Positions 27,985 to 35,658 of a stretch of 35,658 nt of DNA are shown here, in pieces. Source of the stretch: Gemmatimonadota bacterium (lineage in GTDB: Bacteria; Gemmatimonadota; Gemmatimonadetes; Longimicrobiales; Longimicrobiaceae); NCBI GenBank assembly GCA_031260285.1, contig JAIRKD010000071.1:1-35658 (forward strand). The letters run 5' to 3'. Under the pieces are notes generated by a model. That model searched no databases. It was not told the origin of the DNA and saw only the letters and a program-made list of their open reading frames with translations. How positions within the stretch are numbered: the first letter of the stretch is position 1; the number at the start of each line of letters is the position of its first letter. The position numbers and the translations under genes are program-made.

Positions 27985-29487
27985 ATGGCGGAAACCAGGG
28001 TTTTTGATAACCTCCGGGAGTTCATCGACCACCTCGACGCGACGGGTGAGCTCGTACGTGTCCGGCGGCCTGTGGCGCTGGATCTGGAGATGGCTGAAAT
28101 CGCGGACCGGACGATGAAGCTTCCGGGCGGCGGACCCGCTCTCCTTTTTGAGCAGCCGGTGCTTCCTGACGGGAGCCGGAGCCCGATTCCTGTTGCGATC
28201 AATGTATTCGGTTCCTGGCGCCGGATGTCGGCTGCGCTGGGCGTTGAGCGGCTGGAGGAGCATGGCGAGCGGATTGCGGAGCTGCTCAAGCCCGATGTCC
28301 CCAAGGGGCTCTGGGCCAAGGTGCAGATGCTGCCCCGGCTTGCCGAGCTGACCAGGGTGCCGCCGCGACGCTATCGCGGGACGCCGCCCTGTCAGGAGGT
28401 TGTGTACCGGGAGGGTGAATTTGATCTGACCAGTCTCCTTCCGGTGCTGCGGACCTGGCCGCAGGATGGCGGTCCGTTCATCACCATGCCGCTGGTGATG
28501 ACCCGCGACCCCGAAGGTGGCCCCCAGAACGTCGGGATGTACCGGATGCAGGTGTTCGGTCCGGATACCACGGGCATGCACTGGCAGCGGCACAAGGGCG
28601 GCGCGGCACACTTCCGGGCATGGAAGGAAAGCGGGAAGGGGAGGATGCCGGTTGTTGTGGCTCTCGGAGGTGATCCGGCGACGATGTATACGCCAACCGC
28701 TCCGCTTCCCCCGGGGATCAGCGAGTTCCTGTTCGGCGGCTTCCTCCGGCGGAAACCTGTTCAGGTTGCAACGGCGCTTACTGCGGATCTGGACGTTCCC
28801 GCGGAGGCGGAGATCATCCTGGAAGGTTACGTCGATACCGACGAGCCGTATGCCGTGGAAGGTCCCTTTGGTGACCACACCGGCTTCTATACGCTGGAGG
28901 ATCCGTATCCGGTCTTCCATGTCACAACCGTGACAATGCGCAGGAATCCGATCTATCCCGCCACCCTTGTCGGACGTCCTCCGGTGGAGGATGTGTATCT
29001 CGGTGGTGCGACGGAGCGGGTTTTCCTTCCGCTTGCCCGGCTTACGATGCCCGAAATTGTGGACTATCATATGCCGCCGGAAGGGGTCTTCCACAACCTC
29101 GTGTTTGTATCGATCCGGAAGGAGTATCCCGGTCACGCCTTCAAGGTGATGAACGGCCTCTGGGGGATGGGGCTGATGTCACTCGCGAAGGTGATTGTGG
29201 TGGTGGACGACTGTGTTGACGTCCAGAATGTCCAGGAAGCCTGGTGGTACGCGCTGGGGAATATCGACCCGGAGCGGGACACGCGCTTCACCATGGGTCC
29301 GGTGGACGATCTGGATCACGCATCGCGCAGCCCCTCGTTCGGAAGCAAGATGGGGATCGACGGAACACGGAAATGGCCGGAGGAAGGGTTCACTCGCCGC
29401 TGGCCGGATCTGATAGAGATGGATGCGGAGGTGAAGGCAAAGGTTGCGTCGTACTGGGATGAACTGGGAATCCGTCCGTTGGGTTGA
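27985..29487 (+). CDS. ubiD: UbiD-family prenyl-FMN-dependent decarboxylase
   Basis: This 500-residue (de)carboxylase uses prenylated FMN made by UbiX, encoded two genes downstream. In quinone synthesis it removes the carboxylate from the prenylated aromatic precursor; in the futalosine route the equivalent is MqnL. UbiD-type marks are the cofactor/metal region around RMQVFGPDTTGMHWQRHKG and the active-site block with Glu280 (ILEGYVD) and Glu292 (EGPFGDHTGFY). The C-terminal region has KMGIDGTRKWPEEG. The length suits the family (about 490). The ATG follows the upstream gene by 9 bases and its Shine-Dalgarno is poor, so re-initiation is possible. The stop overlaps a TTG that could begin ubiA. 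Confidence 0.94.
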   Translation: MAETRVFDNLREFIDHLDATGELVRVRRPVALDLEMAEIADRTMKLPGGGPALLFEQPVLPDGSRSPIPVAINVFGSWRRMSAALGVERLEEHGERIAELLKPDVPKGLWAKVQMLPRLAELTRVPPRRYRGTPPCQEVVYREGEFDLTSLLPVLRTWPQDGGPFITMPLVMTRDPEGGPQNVGMYRMQVFGPDTTGMHWQRHKGGAAHFRAWKESGKGRMPVVVALGGDPATMYTPTAPLPPGISEFLFGGFLRRKPVQVATALTADLDVPAEAEIILEGYVDTDEPYAVEGPFGDHTGFYTLEDPYPVFHVTTVTMRRNPIYPATLVGRPPVEDVYLGGATERVFLPLARLTMPEIVDYHMPPEGVFHNLVFVSIRKEYPGHAFKVMNGLWGMGLMSLAKVIVVVDDCVDVQNVQEAWWYALGNIDPERDTRFTMGPVDDLDHASRSPSFGSKMGIDGTRKWPEEGFTRRWPDLIEMDAEVKAKVASYWDELGIRPLG

Positions 29488-29549
29488 ATCCGCGGTTCGA
29501 GGGGGTGGACTGTCCGGAGCGGGCATCAGAATCCAGGGAGATGACGGGT

Positions 29550-30458
29550 ATGGCACATCAGGAACTGCTGGAAGGACAGACGCTGCGGGGGGGCGGGCGA
29601 CTGGTGGATTATTCGAATCTGGTCAAGCTGCCACATACCGTTTTTGCTCTGCCCTTTGCGATTGTCGGGGCCACTCTGGCGTCGTATGTCGCTCCCATCT
29701 CACTGGAGTCGATTGTCTGGATTCTGCTGGCCTTCACCAGTGCGCGGTTCGCAGCGATGGGGTTCAACCGGGTTGTTGATCGTTCGATTGATGCCCGGAA
29801 CCCCCGGACCCGGAACCGGGAGATTCCCGCCGGAAAGCTGACGGTGCGGGAGGCGGTCATTTCCATTCTGGCCGCCAGCGCGCTCTTCCTGGTCAGTGCC
29901 GGCATGCTCAACCGCATCTGTCTGGTGCTGGCGCCGTTTGCGCTTGGCTGGGTGTTCCTCTACTCCTACACAAAACGGTTCACCCGCTGGTCTCACCTGG
30001 TGCTTGGTTTTGCGCTCGCGATTGCTCCGGCGGGGGCGTACATGGCGGTGGCGGGCGGATGGAGTGATCCGCCGACGGCGCTTCTGGCGCTTGCCGGTGC
30101 CGTGATCTGCTGGGTTGCGGGGTTCGACGTACTCTATTCGCTCCAGGATGAGGGCTTCGACCGCGCCCAGGGTCTGCATTCCCTGCCCGTCGCCCTCGGC
30201 GCAAAGGGAGCGATCCGGCTTTCCCGGGTGCTTCACGTTCTCTGCGTTCTGCTCTTCGCCGCCTCGGGACTCCTCTTCGTCGGTGCCACCGGAATCTATC
30301 TGGCGGGGGTGGTGATGATCGCGGCGATGCTCACCTACGAGCAGAGCCTCGTTCGGGTAGACGATCTCTCCCGGATTGATGCGGCGTTTTTCAACATCAA
30401 TGGTGTGATCTCGCTCGTGTTCTGCACGGCCGTGATTGTCGAGCGATTCCTGGCGTGA
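29550..30458 (+). CDS. ubiA: UbiA-family prenyltransferase (MqnP/MenA/UbiA-type)
   Basis: This integral-membrane prenyltransferase attaches the polyprenyl tail to the aromatic quinone precursor. The 302-residue protein has about eight helices and both aspartate-rich motifs: NRVVDRSID (Asp77 and Asp81) and YSLQDEGFD (Asp200 and Asp204). AGGGAG at 29535-29540 lies 9 bases before the ATG at 29550, which is preferred. ATG at 29541 abuts the site, and a TTG at 29484 overlaps the ubiD stop as TTGA; either is possible. The stop overlaps ubiX as GTGA. With UbiD, UbiX and UbiE beside it, and no Men genes, the futalosine-pathway enzyme MqnP is the likeliest equivalent. Confidence 0.93.
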   Translation: MAHQELLEGQTLRGGGRLVDYSNLVKLPHTVFALPFAIVGATLASYVAPISLESIVWILLAFTSARFAAMGFNRVVDRSIDARNPRTRNREIPAGKLTVREAVISILAASALFLVSAGMLNRICLVLAPFALGWVFLYSYTKRFTRWSHLVLGFALAIAPAGAYMAVAGGWSDPPTALLALAGAVICWVAGFDVLYSLQDEGFDRAQGLHSLPVALGAKGAIRLSRVLHVLCVLLFAASGLLFVGATGIYLAGVVMIAAMLTYEQSLVRVDDLSRIDAAFFNINGVISLVFCTAVIVERFLA

Positions 30459-31081
30459 GCAGCAGAGAGAGCCGGCGGGCTTCCGCTCCGGTTACGCTGG
30501 GGATCACCGGGGCTTCGGGTGCTCCGTATGCGGTTCGCCTCCTTCGCTGGCTCAACGAGGCCGGCGTTCCCGTGCGGCTCATCATCTCGGCCTACGGCCT
30601 CCGCCTGCTTGCGGAGGAGGCAGGGATCGACGGGGTGTCGGGACTGCGCGCGGCAACCGGCGACTGGAGTCGGGTAGAACTCTTCGAGAGCGGTGATCGC
30701 GGTGCAACTCCCGCGTCGGGGTCCGCCCCTTCGCGCGGGATGGTGATCTGTCCATGCTCGATGGGAACGCTGGGGTCCATTGCCGCGGGGACTTCCCGCA
30801 ACCTGATTGAACGCGCCGCTGATGTCGCACTGAAGGAGAGGACCCCTCTGATCCTTGTTCCGCGGGAAACACCCCTCTCCCTGATCCACCTCGAAAACAT
30901 GGTCCGTCTCACCCGGGCAGGAGCCACGATTCTTCCGGCTTCACCCGGCTTTTATCATCATCCTCAATCGATTGAAGACCTCGTGGATTTTGTCGCGCTG
31001 CGGGTTCTTGATCACCTCGGCGTTGATGTGGACGGGCCCCGATGGAGCAGTGGTGGCGCCTCTGCTTTTGAGGAATCCTGA
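30455..31081 (+). CDS. ubiX: Flavin prenyltransferase UbiX
   Basis: UbiX makes prenyl-FMN from FMN and dimethylallyl phosphate, the cofactor of UbiD. The 208-residue flavoprotein has the N-terminal GITGASGAPYAVRLL, then CPCSMGTLGSIAAGTSRNLIER spanning residues about 100-121, and LVPRETPLSLIHLENM. Residues 1-12 and a short insertion around DRGATPASGSAPSRG are extra relative to E. coli UbiX. The GTG start overlaps the ubiA stop (GTGA), so the two are coupled. It is the last clear gene of the quinone operon. Confidence 0.94.
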   Translation: MSSRESRRASAPVTLGITGASGAPYAVRLLRWLNEAGVPVRLIISAYGLRLLAEEAGIDGVSGLRAATGDWSRVELFESGDRGATPASGSAPSRGMVICPCSMGTLGSIAAGTSRNLIERAADVALKERTPLILVPRETPLSLIHLENMVRLTRAGATILPASPGFYHHPQSIEDLVDFVALRVLDHLGVDVDGPRWSSGGASAFEES

Positions 31082-31169
31082 TCCGAAGCCCCTGGAGGCG
31101 GCTGTCTCTCTTTCCGTTATTTCTGCTCCCGCCTGATCCGCTGCCCCCCTGAATATTTCCGCTTTTACG

Positions 31170-31643
31170 ATGCTGATCGGCCTTATCTCGGATACACATG
31201 GCCTGCTGCGGAATGAAGTGTTCACGGTCTTTGAGGGTGTGGACCATATCCTTCATGCCGGCGATGTGGGGAATGAGGAGATCCTGATCGAGCTGGCGGC
31301 AATCGCTCCGGTCACCGCGGTGTGGGGGAATACAGACGGGTTTGCGCTCCGGTCACAACTTCCGGAGGTAGCAACGCTGGAGCTGGCGGGGTGGAGCATC
31401 ACGGTTGTCCATGGTCATATGCAGGCCGCGGCCCGGGCGGAACGGATGGCTCTGGAGTTCCAGACGGATCTGGTGGTCTTCGGCCATTCGCACACTCCTG
31501 AAGTTGTGCGTGTGGGTTCCGTTCTGGCGGTGAACCCCGGAAGCGCGGGTCCCCCGCGTTTCCGTCAGCCGGTCGCCGTCGCGCTTGCCACTCTTGAAAC
31601 CACCGGGATCTCGACCCGGAGAGTTGATCTGGTTCCGCGATGA
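31170..31643 (+). CDS. YfcE/MJ0936-family metallophosphoesterase
   Basis: This 157-residue cytoplasmic phosphodiesterase has all expected metal motifs: SDTHG (Asp8, His10), HAGDVG, WGNTDG, VHGH and GHSHTPEV. Members hydrolyse phosphodiesters such as bis-pNPP in vitro, and natural substrates are mostly unknown. No clear Shine-Dalgarno precedes the ATG at 31170. The gene lies 88 bases after ubiX and could be read through from it. It converges with the lipoprotein phosphoesterase, leaving only 9 bases between stops. Confidence 0.9.
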   Translation: MLIGLISDTHGLLRNEVFTVFEGVDHILHAGDVGNEEILIELAAIAPVTAVWGNTDGFALRSQLPEVATLELAGWSITVVHGHMQAAARAERMALEFQTDLVVFGHSHTPEVVRVGSVLAVNPGSAGPPRFRQPVAVALATLETTGISTRRVDLVPR

Positions 31644-31652
31644 CCGGCTGTG

Positions 31653-32774
31653 TCAGGGCGCACCCGGGGGTTTGGATCCGCTGACCTCTGTCGCGGGAAT
31701 GACTTTTGTGGTGGTGTCGGTTACCGACTGATAGATGTTGAGGAGCGAGTCGATGGCTGCTGGCTCACCCGTCGGAAGTGCGGCGCCCGTACCGGCAGAT
31801 CCTCCCAGCGGCACAATGGTCAGCAGGGTCACTTCCGGCGCCGCACCGTAACGCAGCGGGATGAAGCCGTATCCGACGCCGCAGGTGACAAGCACCGTGC
31901 TTCCCATGACCCGGAAGAGCCTGTCCAGACCCTCCACATGAGCGTTCGGGAAGACATCCCCCTGGAGCCAGGAGAGCCGCGGAGTGCCGGGCACCTCCAG
32001 ATCTCCGCAGAACACGCCTCCGCTTACCGTGATCGGATACCGGTTCCGGGGTGAGCGCGTCGCCATCGCGGGCAGGTGAGACATCAGGATCGGCGTACGT
32101 CCCCGTTCACCCGCGGCGGAAATGATGTACTTCTGCTCCTCCCACCCCTTCCGGATGATGGCTGGATCCAGCCCGGCGATCCGGATGGATGCATCTCCCC
32201 GCTGAAGCGAGACGGATTCATTCGAAAGAACGCGTACCCCGGCCGCCTTGAGCACCTGTCGGATCGCTGCTTCCACGGAGTCCGTGCGGATATCATGATC
32301 CCCCAGAACTGCCAGAGTCTCATGCCCTTTCAGAGGTGCGAGCACCTGCTGGAGTGCCGCAAGCTGATCACCCTGGTCGATGTAGTCACCCACCAGCAGA
32401 ATCACATCCGGCTCCGCATCCACCGCCGCCTGGACGGCCGCGGCGGCTACCTCCTGATTTCCCTCCCAGAGCCCGAGGTGCATGTCCGAGAGAATCGCGA
32501 AGCGGGCTCCTGACCACTCCAGGGGAAGACCGGGGACCTCAAGCTCGTAGCGCTGGAGAGAGATATTCCGGGCCGGGGAAACGCCGTACAGCTCATCAGG
32601 TCTGATTGAATCAAGCGGGTTGGTGCTCTCCGGCGGGGAAGCCGAGACCGGGGTCTCGGACGGCGCGGCCTCGGACCCACACCCGGTGATGGCAAGCATC
32701 AGGGTGAAGATTATCGGTAACCAGCGAACTGCTCTGGCTGGTACAAAAGCGGGCCGGTTTTCATGAGGCTGCAT
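31653..32774 (-). CDS. Lipoprotein of the YkuE-like metallophosphoesterase family, degenerate metal site
   Basis: This 373-residue protein has an export signal with a good lipobox, LAITGC (Cys32), and a Ser/Pro-rich spacer to about 60. A calcineurin-like phosphoesterase domain begins near residue 90. Motifs SDMHL (Asp97, His99) and VGDYID (Asp130) are intact. The usual GNHD is GDHD (158-161), and the usual GHTHGGQ is replaced by GGVFCGD (252-258), so metal ligands are missing. The ATG at 32774 is chosen; an in-frame TTG at 32792 would add six residues. YkuE-like relatives act at the cell surface, on lipid or nucleotide phosphates. This copy may be a pseudoenzyme or use a changed metal site. 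Confidence 0.8.
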   Translation of the reverse strand: MQPHENRPAFVPARAVRWLPIIFTLMLAITGCGSEAAPSETPVSASPPESTNPLDSIRPDELYGVSPARNISLQRYELEVPGLPLEWSGARFAILSDMHLGLWEGNQEVAAAAVQAAVDAEPDVILLVGDYIDQGDQLAALQQVLAPLKGHETLAVLGDHDIRTDSVEAAIRQVLKAAGVRVLSNESVSLQRGDASIRIAGLDPAIIRKGWEEQKYIISAAGERGRTPILMSHLPAMATRSPRNRYPITVSGGVFCGDLEVPGTPRLSWLQGDVFPNAHVEGLDRLFRVMGSTVLVTCGVGYGFIPLRYGAAPEVTLLTIVPLGGSAGTGAALPTGEPAAIDSLLNIYQSVTDTTTKVIPATEVSGSKPPGAP

Positions 32775-33116
32775 ACTCCCCGAAAGGCGCAACCATTATG
32801 CCGACAGAGGGGAGAGGGAGCCATCTTCCGGAGTGCCCGCACGGAGGGAATCTGCTCTCCCCCGGACATTCCGGTTCCCCCCTCCGGAACGTCTGCACAG
32901 AGAGAATCCTGTGTTCGGAGGAGTGGAACGACAGTTTATCGCGTCCGGAACACCTGTACGGGGGAAAGCCCCACCATGGTCACGTGACTTCCGCTTGCCC
33001 GGGACTGCCTGCACTGATACTGCTGACGACAGCAGCACCATTCGGTCACCTGACCGCTACGCAGGGGACATCTGCTAACCGTACCGTCGGTACCCGCATC
33101 GCTGAGCACCTGACCG
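32775..33116. other. Non-coding stretch between two minus-strand genes
   Basis: About 342 bases with no supported gene. It contains the first copy of a 19-bp direct repeat, a GTCACGTGAC palindrome at about 32980 and a GTACCGTCGGTAC inverted repeat at about 33081-33093. The part next to the UvrC-like stop looks like sequence related to that gene's own 3' end. Promoter signals for the lipoprotein gene are not obvious. Confidence 0.5.
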
Positions 33117-33125
33117 CTACGCAGG
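33047..33125. repeat. 19-bp direct repeat spaced 60 bp, across a stop codon
   Basis: CACCTGACCGCTACGCAGG is present at 33047-33065 and 33107-33125, exactly 60 bases apart, with weaker similarity continuing rightwards. The second copy covers the TAG stop (33117-33119, minus strand) of the UvrC-like gene, so the first copy looks like a duplicated gene end. Confidence 0.85.
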
Positions 33126-34256
33126 AGGCATTCTGTCCATCTGTTTCCGCAACGGGAGCCTCTCCAGCTGGTCGGGCGGAACAGCCCGCTCCAACTGGTC
33201 GGGTCGGACCCGGAACCAGTGAGTGACAAGCAGAATCTGCTCCAGCTGATCCGATGAGGTCGTTTCCTTCCGGACTTCAGACTGTCTGAGCAGAGGGGCA
33301 AAAGACTCGATCAACCGCCTCCGCTGGGTGGGCGTACCTGGCGCCGGAGACACGGCGAGCACCGATCCTGCCCGGATCACATAGACACGATGGTCTCCCT
33401 CATGGCCCGGAACCGGGTACAGGAAGGTGAGGCGTTCCACCACCTCCCGCATCCGGAGAAACTCGGCCCGCAGGACAAGCAGCCGTTCAATCCTGTCACG
33501 GAGCCGGGCGGCGTGCTCAAACTCCATGCGCAGGGATGCGTCCTCCATACGCGCCGTCAGCTCCTGAACCGGACCATCCCCATCCCCAGTGAGAAACTGC
33601 CAGGCCTGTTCAATCCGGCGCGTATAAACCGATTCGGAGCACCCGCCGGCGCACGGGGCAAGGCAGCGGCCGAGCTCAGGCCTCGCGCAGAGCGGAATCA
33701 TCCTGCTCCCGAAACCACTCCCCGACTCCTTTCCCCAGAGATCCTCCTGGTCGGAGAACCGGATCGGGACGCCCGGACCGCAGTCGCGCAGCTGGAGCAC
33801 ATCATTCAGCTCCCGGACCGCCTCCGCGATCCTCTGCCCTCCGCGGAAGGGCCCATAACAGACACCCGGGCTGCCGTTTATCCTGCGGACAACATCAAGC
33901 GCGGGAGCGGCTCCCGGAGTCAGCTTGAGGAAAGAGAAGAGACCATCCCACTTCCGGTGGACGTTGTACGGCGGCCTGAACTTCCGGATCAGCTCCAGCT
34001 CCCTCAGCAGGGAGGCAAATTCACTGGGCGTGTACTCCCATTCCACACTCCGGGCCTCCCGGATGATCCGCCAGGCTTTTTCCCCCGATCTGGCCCGCGG
34101 ATACCCCATCAGCCGGGTGCGCAGACGTTTTGACTTCCCGACGTACAGAATCAATCCCGAAGGCGCGATCATCCGGTACACACCCGGACAGTTCTTCGCG
34201 CCGGCCCGGATGGACTCCCGGATCGAATCCAGATGCGGTCCGGAGGTGGTGGTCAC
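33117..34256 (-). CDS. UvrC/Cho-like GIY-YIG nuclease without RNase H domain
   Basis: This 379-residue protein corresponds to the N-terminal half of UvrC, like Cho, and would make the 3' incision in nucleotide excision repair. The GIY-YIG domain has GVYRM (25-29), LYVGKSKRLRTRL (37-49) and the catalytic-type Glu in ELELIRKFRPPYNVH. Cysteines 159, 190, 198 and 202 match the UvrC [4Fe-4S] set, with CX7CX3C preserved, but about 19 extra residues lie between the first two. A UVR motif follows (about 229-262). No C-terminal RNase H/HhH part is present. The tail carries three DQLE(Q/R) repeats. The start is GTG, with a poor Shine-Dalgarno; no earlier Met candidate fits. Confidence 0.87.
   Translation of the reverse strand: MTTTSGPHLDSIRESIRAGAKNCPGVYRMIAPSGLILYVGKSKRLRTRLMGYPRARSGEKAWRIIREARSVEWEYTPSEFASLLRELELIRKFRPPYNVHRKWDGLFSFLKLTPGAAPALDVVRRINGSPGVCYGPFRGGQRIAEAVRELNDVLQLRDCGPGVPIRFSDQEDLWGKESGSGFGSRMIPLCARPELGRCLAPCAGGCSESVYTRRIEQAWQFLTGDGDGPVQELTARMEDASLRMEFEHAARLRDRIERLLVLRAEFLRMREVVERLTFLYPVPGHEGDHRVYVIRAGSVLAVSPAPGTPTQRRRLIESFAPLLRQSEVRKETTSSDQLEQILLVTHWFRVRPDQLERAVPPDQLERLPLRKQMDRMPPA
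33159..33251 (-). repeat. Three DQLE(Q/R)-encoding repeats in the UvrC-like C-terminus
   Basis: Related 15-mers at 33237-33251, 33186-33200 and 33159-33173 each encode Asp-Gln-Leu-Glu-Gln/Arg. The last two are 27 bases apart in a near-tandem arrangement (PDQLERAVPPDQLERLP). Confidence 0.75.
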
Positions 34257-34505
34257 AAAAAACAGACTACAAAGGTGAAGAAAAACCGAACATCAGGAAG
34301 TGTACAGCCTGGGAGAAGAGGAGGCAATACAAGAGCGGCCAACTGTGTCCGGGACGATCAGATCCGTCCGGTCCAGTCTCCGGACTAATCAGAAACGCGA
34401 CTGCTGGAGCGGTGAAAAGGAGAATGGAAGACCAGAGAGATGGATGACAGACGGGAGCTCTTTCCGTTCATCATTGAGGAAATCAGGCGGGATCTTCTGC
34501 TTCCT

Positions 34506-35318
34506 CTATTTCTGACAATGCGGGCAGTAGAAGGTTGAACGGCCGCTCTGAACAATCCGTTTGATGGGCGTTCCGCAGACCACACACGGCTGTCCTTCGC
34601 GATCGTACACCCGGAGCCGCCGGGAGAACTCTCCTTTTTCTCCCCGGGCATCCCGGTAATCGAGGAGAGTGGTGCCACGGAATTCAATAGCCTCCCTCAA
34701 CACCTCCCGAACCGCTGTCGCGAGTGCATCCGCCCGTTTTTTTGTGAGGCGACCCGCTGCGACAAGCGGAGAGATTCCGGCGCGGAAGAGGGCTTCGCTG
34801 GCGTAGATATTCCCCACGCCCACAATGTGTTTCTGATCCATCAGCCAGGGTTTGACGGCCACACGTCGCTTGCGGGAAAGCCGGAAGACGGTATCCCCCG
34901 TGAACCCGTCGGAAAGCGGTTCCACCCCCATCTTCTCCGAGCGCTGATTCCAGTCATCACGCGCAAGAACCTCCAGATGCCCGAAGCGTCGGACATCCTG
35001 ATAGGTGATCCTGCGGTGATCGGTAAGCTCAAAGCTTACACCCAGGTAGGGCGGATCTTCCGCGTCCCGGTCCAGAACGGTGACCCGTCCGGTCATCCCG
35101 AGGTTGATCACAAGCCGATCTTCACCCAGATCAAACACAATATTCTTCGCGCGACGGGTCACCCCGCCAACGGTGCACCCCTCAATCCGTTTTTTGAATT
35201 CCGCGGGTGAACCCGAAATCAGATCCGGACGGACAACGGTTACCTGACGAATCTCTGCGCGCTTCAGCTGCTTCTGAAGGTCGCGCACAATGGTTTCGAC
35301 TTCAGGTAATTCCGGCAT
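34506..35318 (-). CDS. mutM: Formamidopyrimidine-DNA glycosylase (Fpg)
   Basis: MutM excises 8-oxoguanine and formamidopyrimidines and then cleaves the abasic site. The 270-residue protein begins MPELPEVETIVRDL, giving the catalytic Pro2 and Glu3 after Met removal. It has the RRAKNIVFDL lysine segment, a helix-two-turn-helix with the QKHIVGVGNIYASEALF block, and a C-terminal zinc finger (Cys245, Cys248, Cys265, Cys268). It starts 15 bases after the purD stop, so the two are likely co-transcribed. The UvrC-like repair gene lies 249 bases further downstream on the same strand. Confidence 0.97.
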   Translation of the reverse strand: MPELPEVETIVRDLQKQLKRAEIRQVTVVRPDLISGSPAEFKKRIEGCTVGGVTRRAKNIVFDLGEDRLVINLGMTGRVTVLDRDAEDPPYLGVSFELTDHRRITYQDVRRFGHLEVLARDDWNQRSEKMGVEPLSDGFTGDTVFRLSRKRRVAVKPWLMDQKHIVGVGNIYASEALFRAGISPLVAAGRLTKKRADALATAVREVLREAIEFRGTTLLDYRDARGEKGEFSRRLRVYDREGQPCVVCGTPIKRIVQSGRSTFYCPHCQK

Positions 35319-35333
35319 CCGTCCGGTCCCGCG

Positions 35334-35658
35334 TCAGTGAGTGGAAGTGCTGTTCAACCGCTGGATCTCCCGCCAGCCGATATCGCGGCGGAAGCTCTGT
35401 CCCTCGAAGCGGATGGCCTCAACCGCCCGGCGGCTGCGCTCAGCGGCTTCCCGTGTGTTCTTCCCAACGGCAGTGACCGCCAGCACCCGTCCACCGGAGG
35501 TTACCAGCTCCCCATTGCTGAACCGGGTTCCGGCGTGGAAGACAATGACATCCGGATCCTCCAGAAGCCCCGCCGGAATATGGATCGCCTTTCCGGTCTG
35601 GTAGTCTCCCGGGTACCCTCCGGAGGCCATCACCGTTGTGACGGCAGCGCCCTCCCGG
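35334..35658 (-). CDS. purD: Phosphoribosylamine--glycine ligase, C-terminal part (cut by window edge)
   Basis: The C-terminal ~107 residues of PurD (GAR synthetase), an ATP-grasp enzyme of purine synthesis, are present; the gene runs off the right edge and its start is not visible. The segment VTTVMASGGYPGDYQTGKAI, followed by VIVFHAGT, GGRVLAVTAVGKNTREA and a final IGWREIQRL-type end, matches the GARS C-terminal domain. The stop lies 15 bases before mutM. Confidence 0.93.
   Translation of the reverse strand, partial: REGAAVTTVMASGGYPGDYQTGKAIHIPAGLLEDPDVIVFHAGTRFSNGELVTSGGRVLAVTAVGKNTREAAERSRRAVEAIRFEGQSFRRDIGWREIQRLNSTSTH

Noticed and set aside
27799-29136. 445-codon minus-strand open frame over ubiD
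   Set aside because: Antisense to ubiD and the small membrane gene; His/Arg/Pro-rich shadow translation.
34366-34386. GTCCGG/CCGGAC hairpin downstream of mutM
   Set aside because: Only six base pairs and no T-run on either side, so it is not a credible terminator.

Overview
This window is a high-GC (about 60% by eye) bacterial chromosome segment from a Gram-negative-type cell. Two TonB-dependent outer-membrane receptors, lipoprotein signals and an ECF sigma/anti-sigma operon point to a diderm envelope. The mix of a FecR/TonB signalling pair, a SusC-like receptor with no SusD, class I fructose-bisphosphatase, pyruvate phosphate dikinase and a ubiE-ubiD-ubiA-ubiX quinone cluster fits Gemmatimonadota or a related FCB-type phylum; this placement is inference. 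The first 13 bases match the 3' end of the Illumina TruSeq adapter, so the left edge looks like an untrimmed contig end of a metagenome or draft assembly.

Layout. Bases 240-12971 are all on the + strand: a FecR-like anti-sigma regulator overlapping a signal-transducing TonB receptor; a secreted PQQ-type quinoprotein dehydrogenase ending in a strong terminator; glyA; miaB, a LapA-like membrane protein and comEC; and fbp. Bases 13081-20962 are on the - strand: the SusC-like receptor, ppdK and pruA. A divergent + strand pair follows, an Nfu-type Fe-S scaffold and the Mrp Fe-S carrier ATPase (21329-22790). Bases 22960-26608 (-) form an envelope-stress operon: ECF sigma, zinc anti-sigma, a bactofilin-like/membrane hybrid, a toastrack-type protein and a small two-helix membrane protein. 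Bases 26975-31081 (+) form a translationally coupled quinone operon, ubiE-orf90-ubiD-ubiA-ubiX. Two metallophosphoesterases converge at 31643/31653. The right end (- strand) reads purD (cut by the window edge), mutM and a UvrC-like GIY-YIG nuclease.

How the genes work together. PPDK and FBPase are gluconeogenic steps, and P5C dehydrogenase and serine hydroxymethyltransferase serve amino-acid and one-carbon metabolism, which suits a heterotroph living on peptides and amino acids. The quinone operon matches the late steps of (futalosine-type) menaquinone synthesis: UbiX makes prenyl-FMN for UbiD, UbiA prenylates, UbiE methylates.

The observations most worth a second look are the five-gene envelope-stress operon, the unknown 90-residue membrane protein embedded in the quinone operon, the lipoprotein phosphoesterase whose metal-binding motifs are degraded, the repeat-bearing C-terminus of the UvrC-like protein next to a 60-bp-spaced direct repeat, and two terminator-like hairpins placed just in front of the ribosome binding sites of mrp and fbp. 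No tRNA, rRNA, CRISPR array, insertion sequence or prophage was seen.
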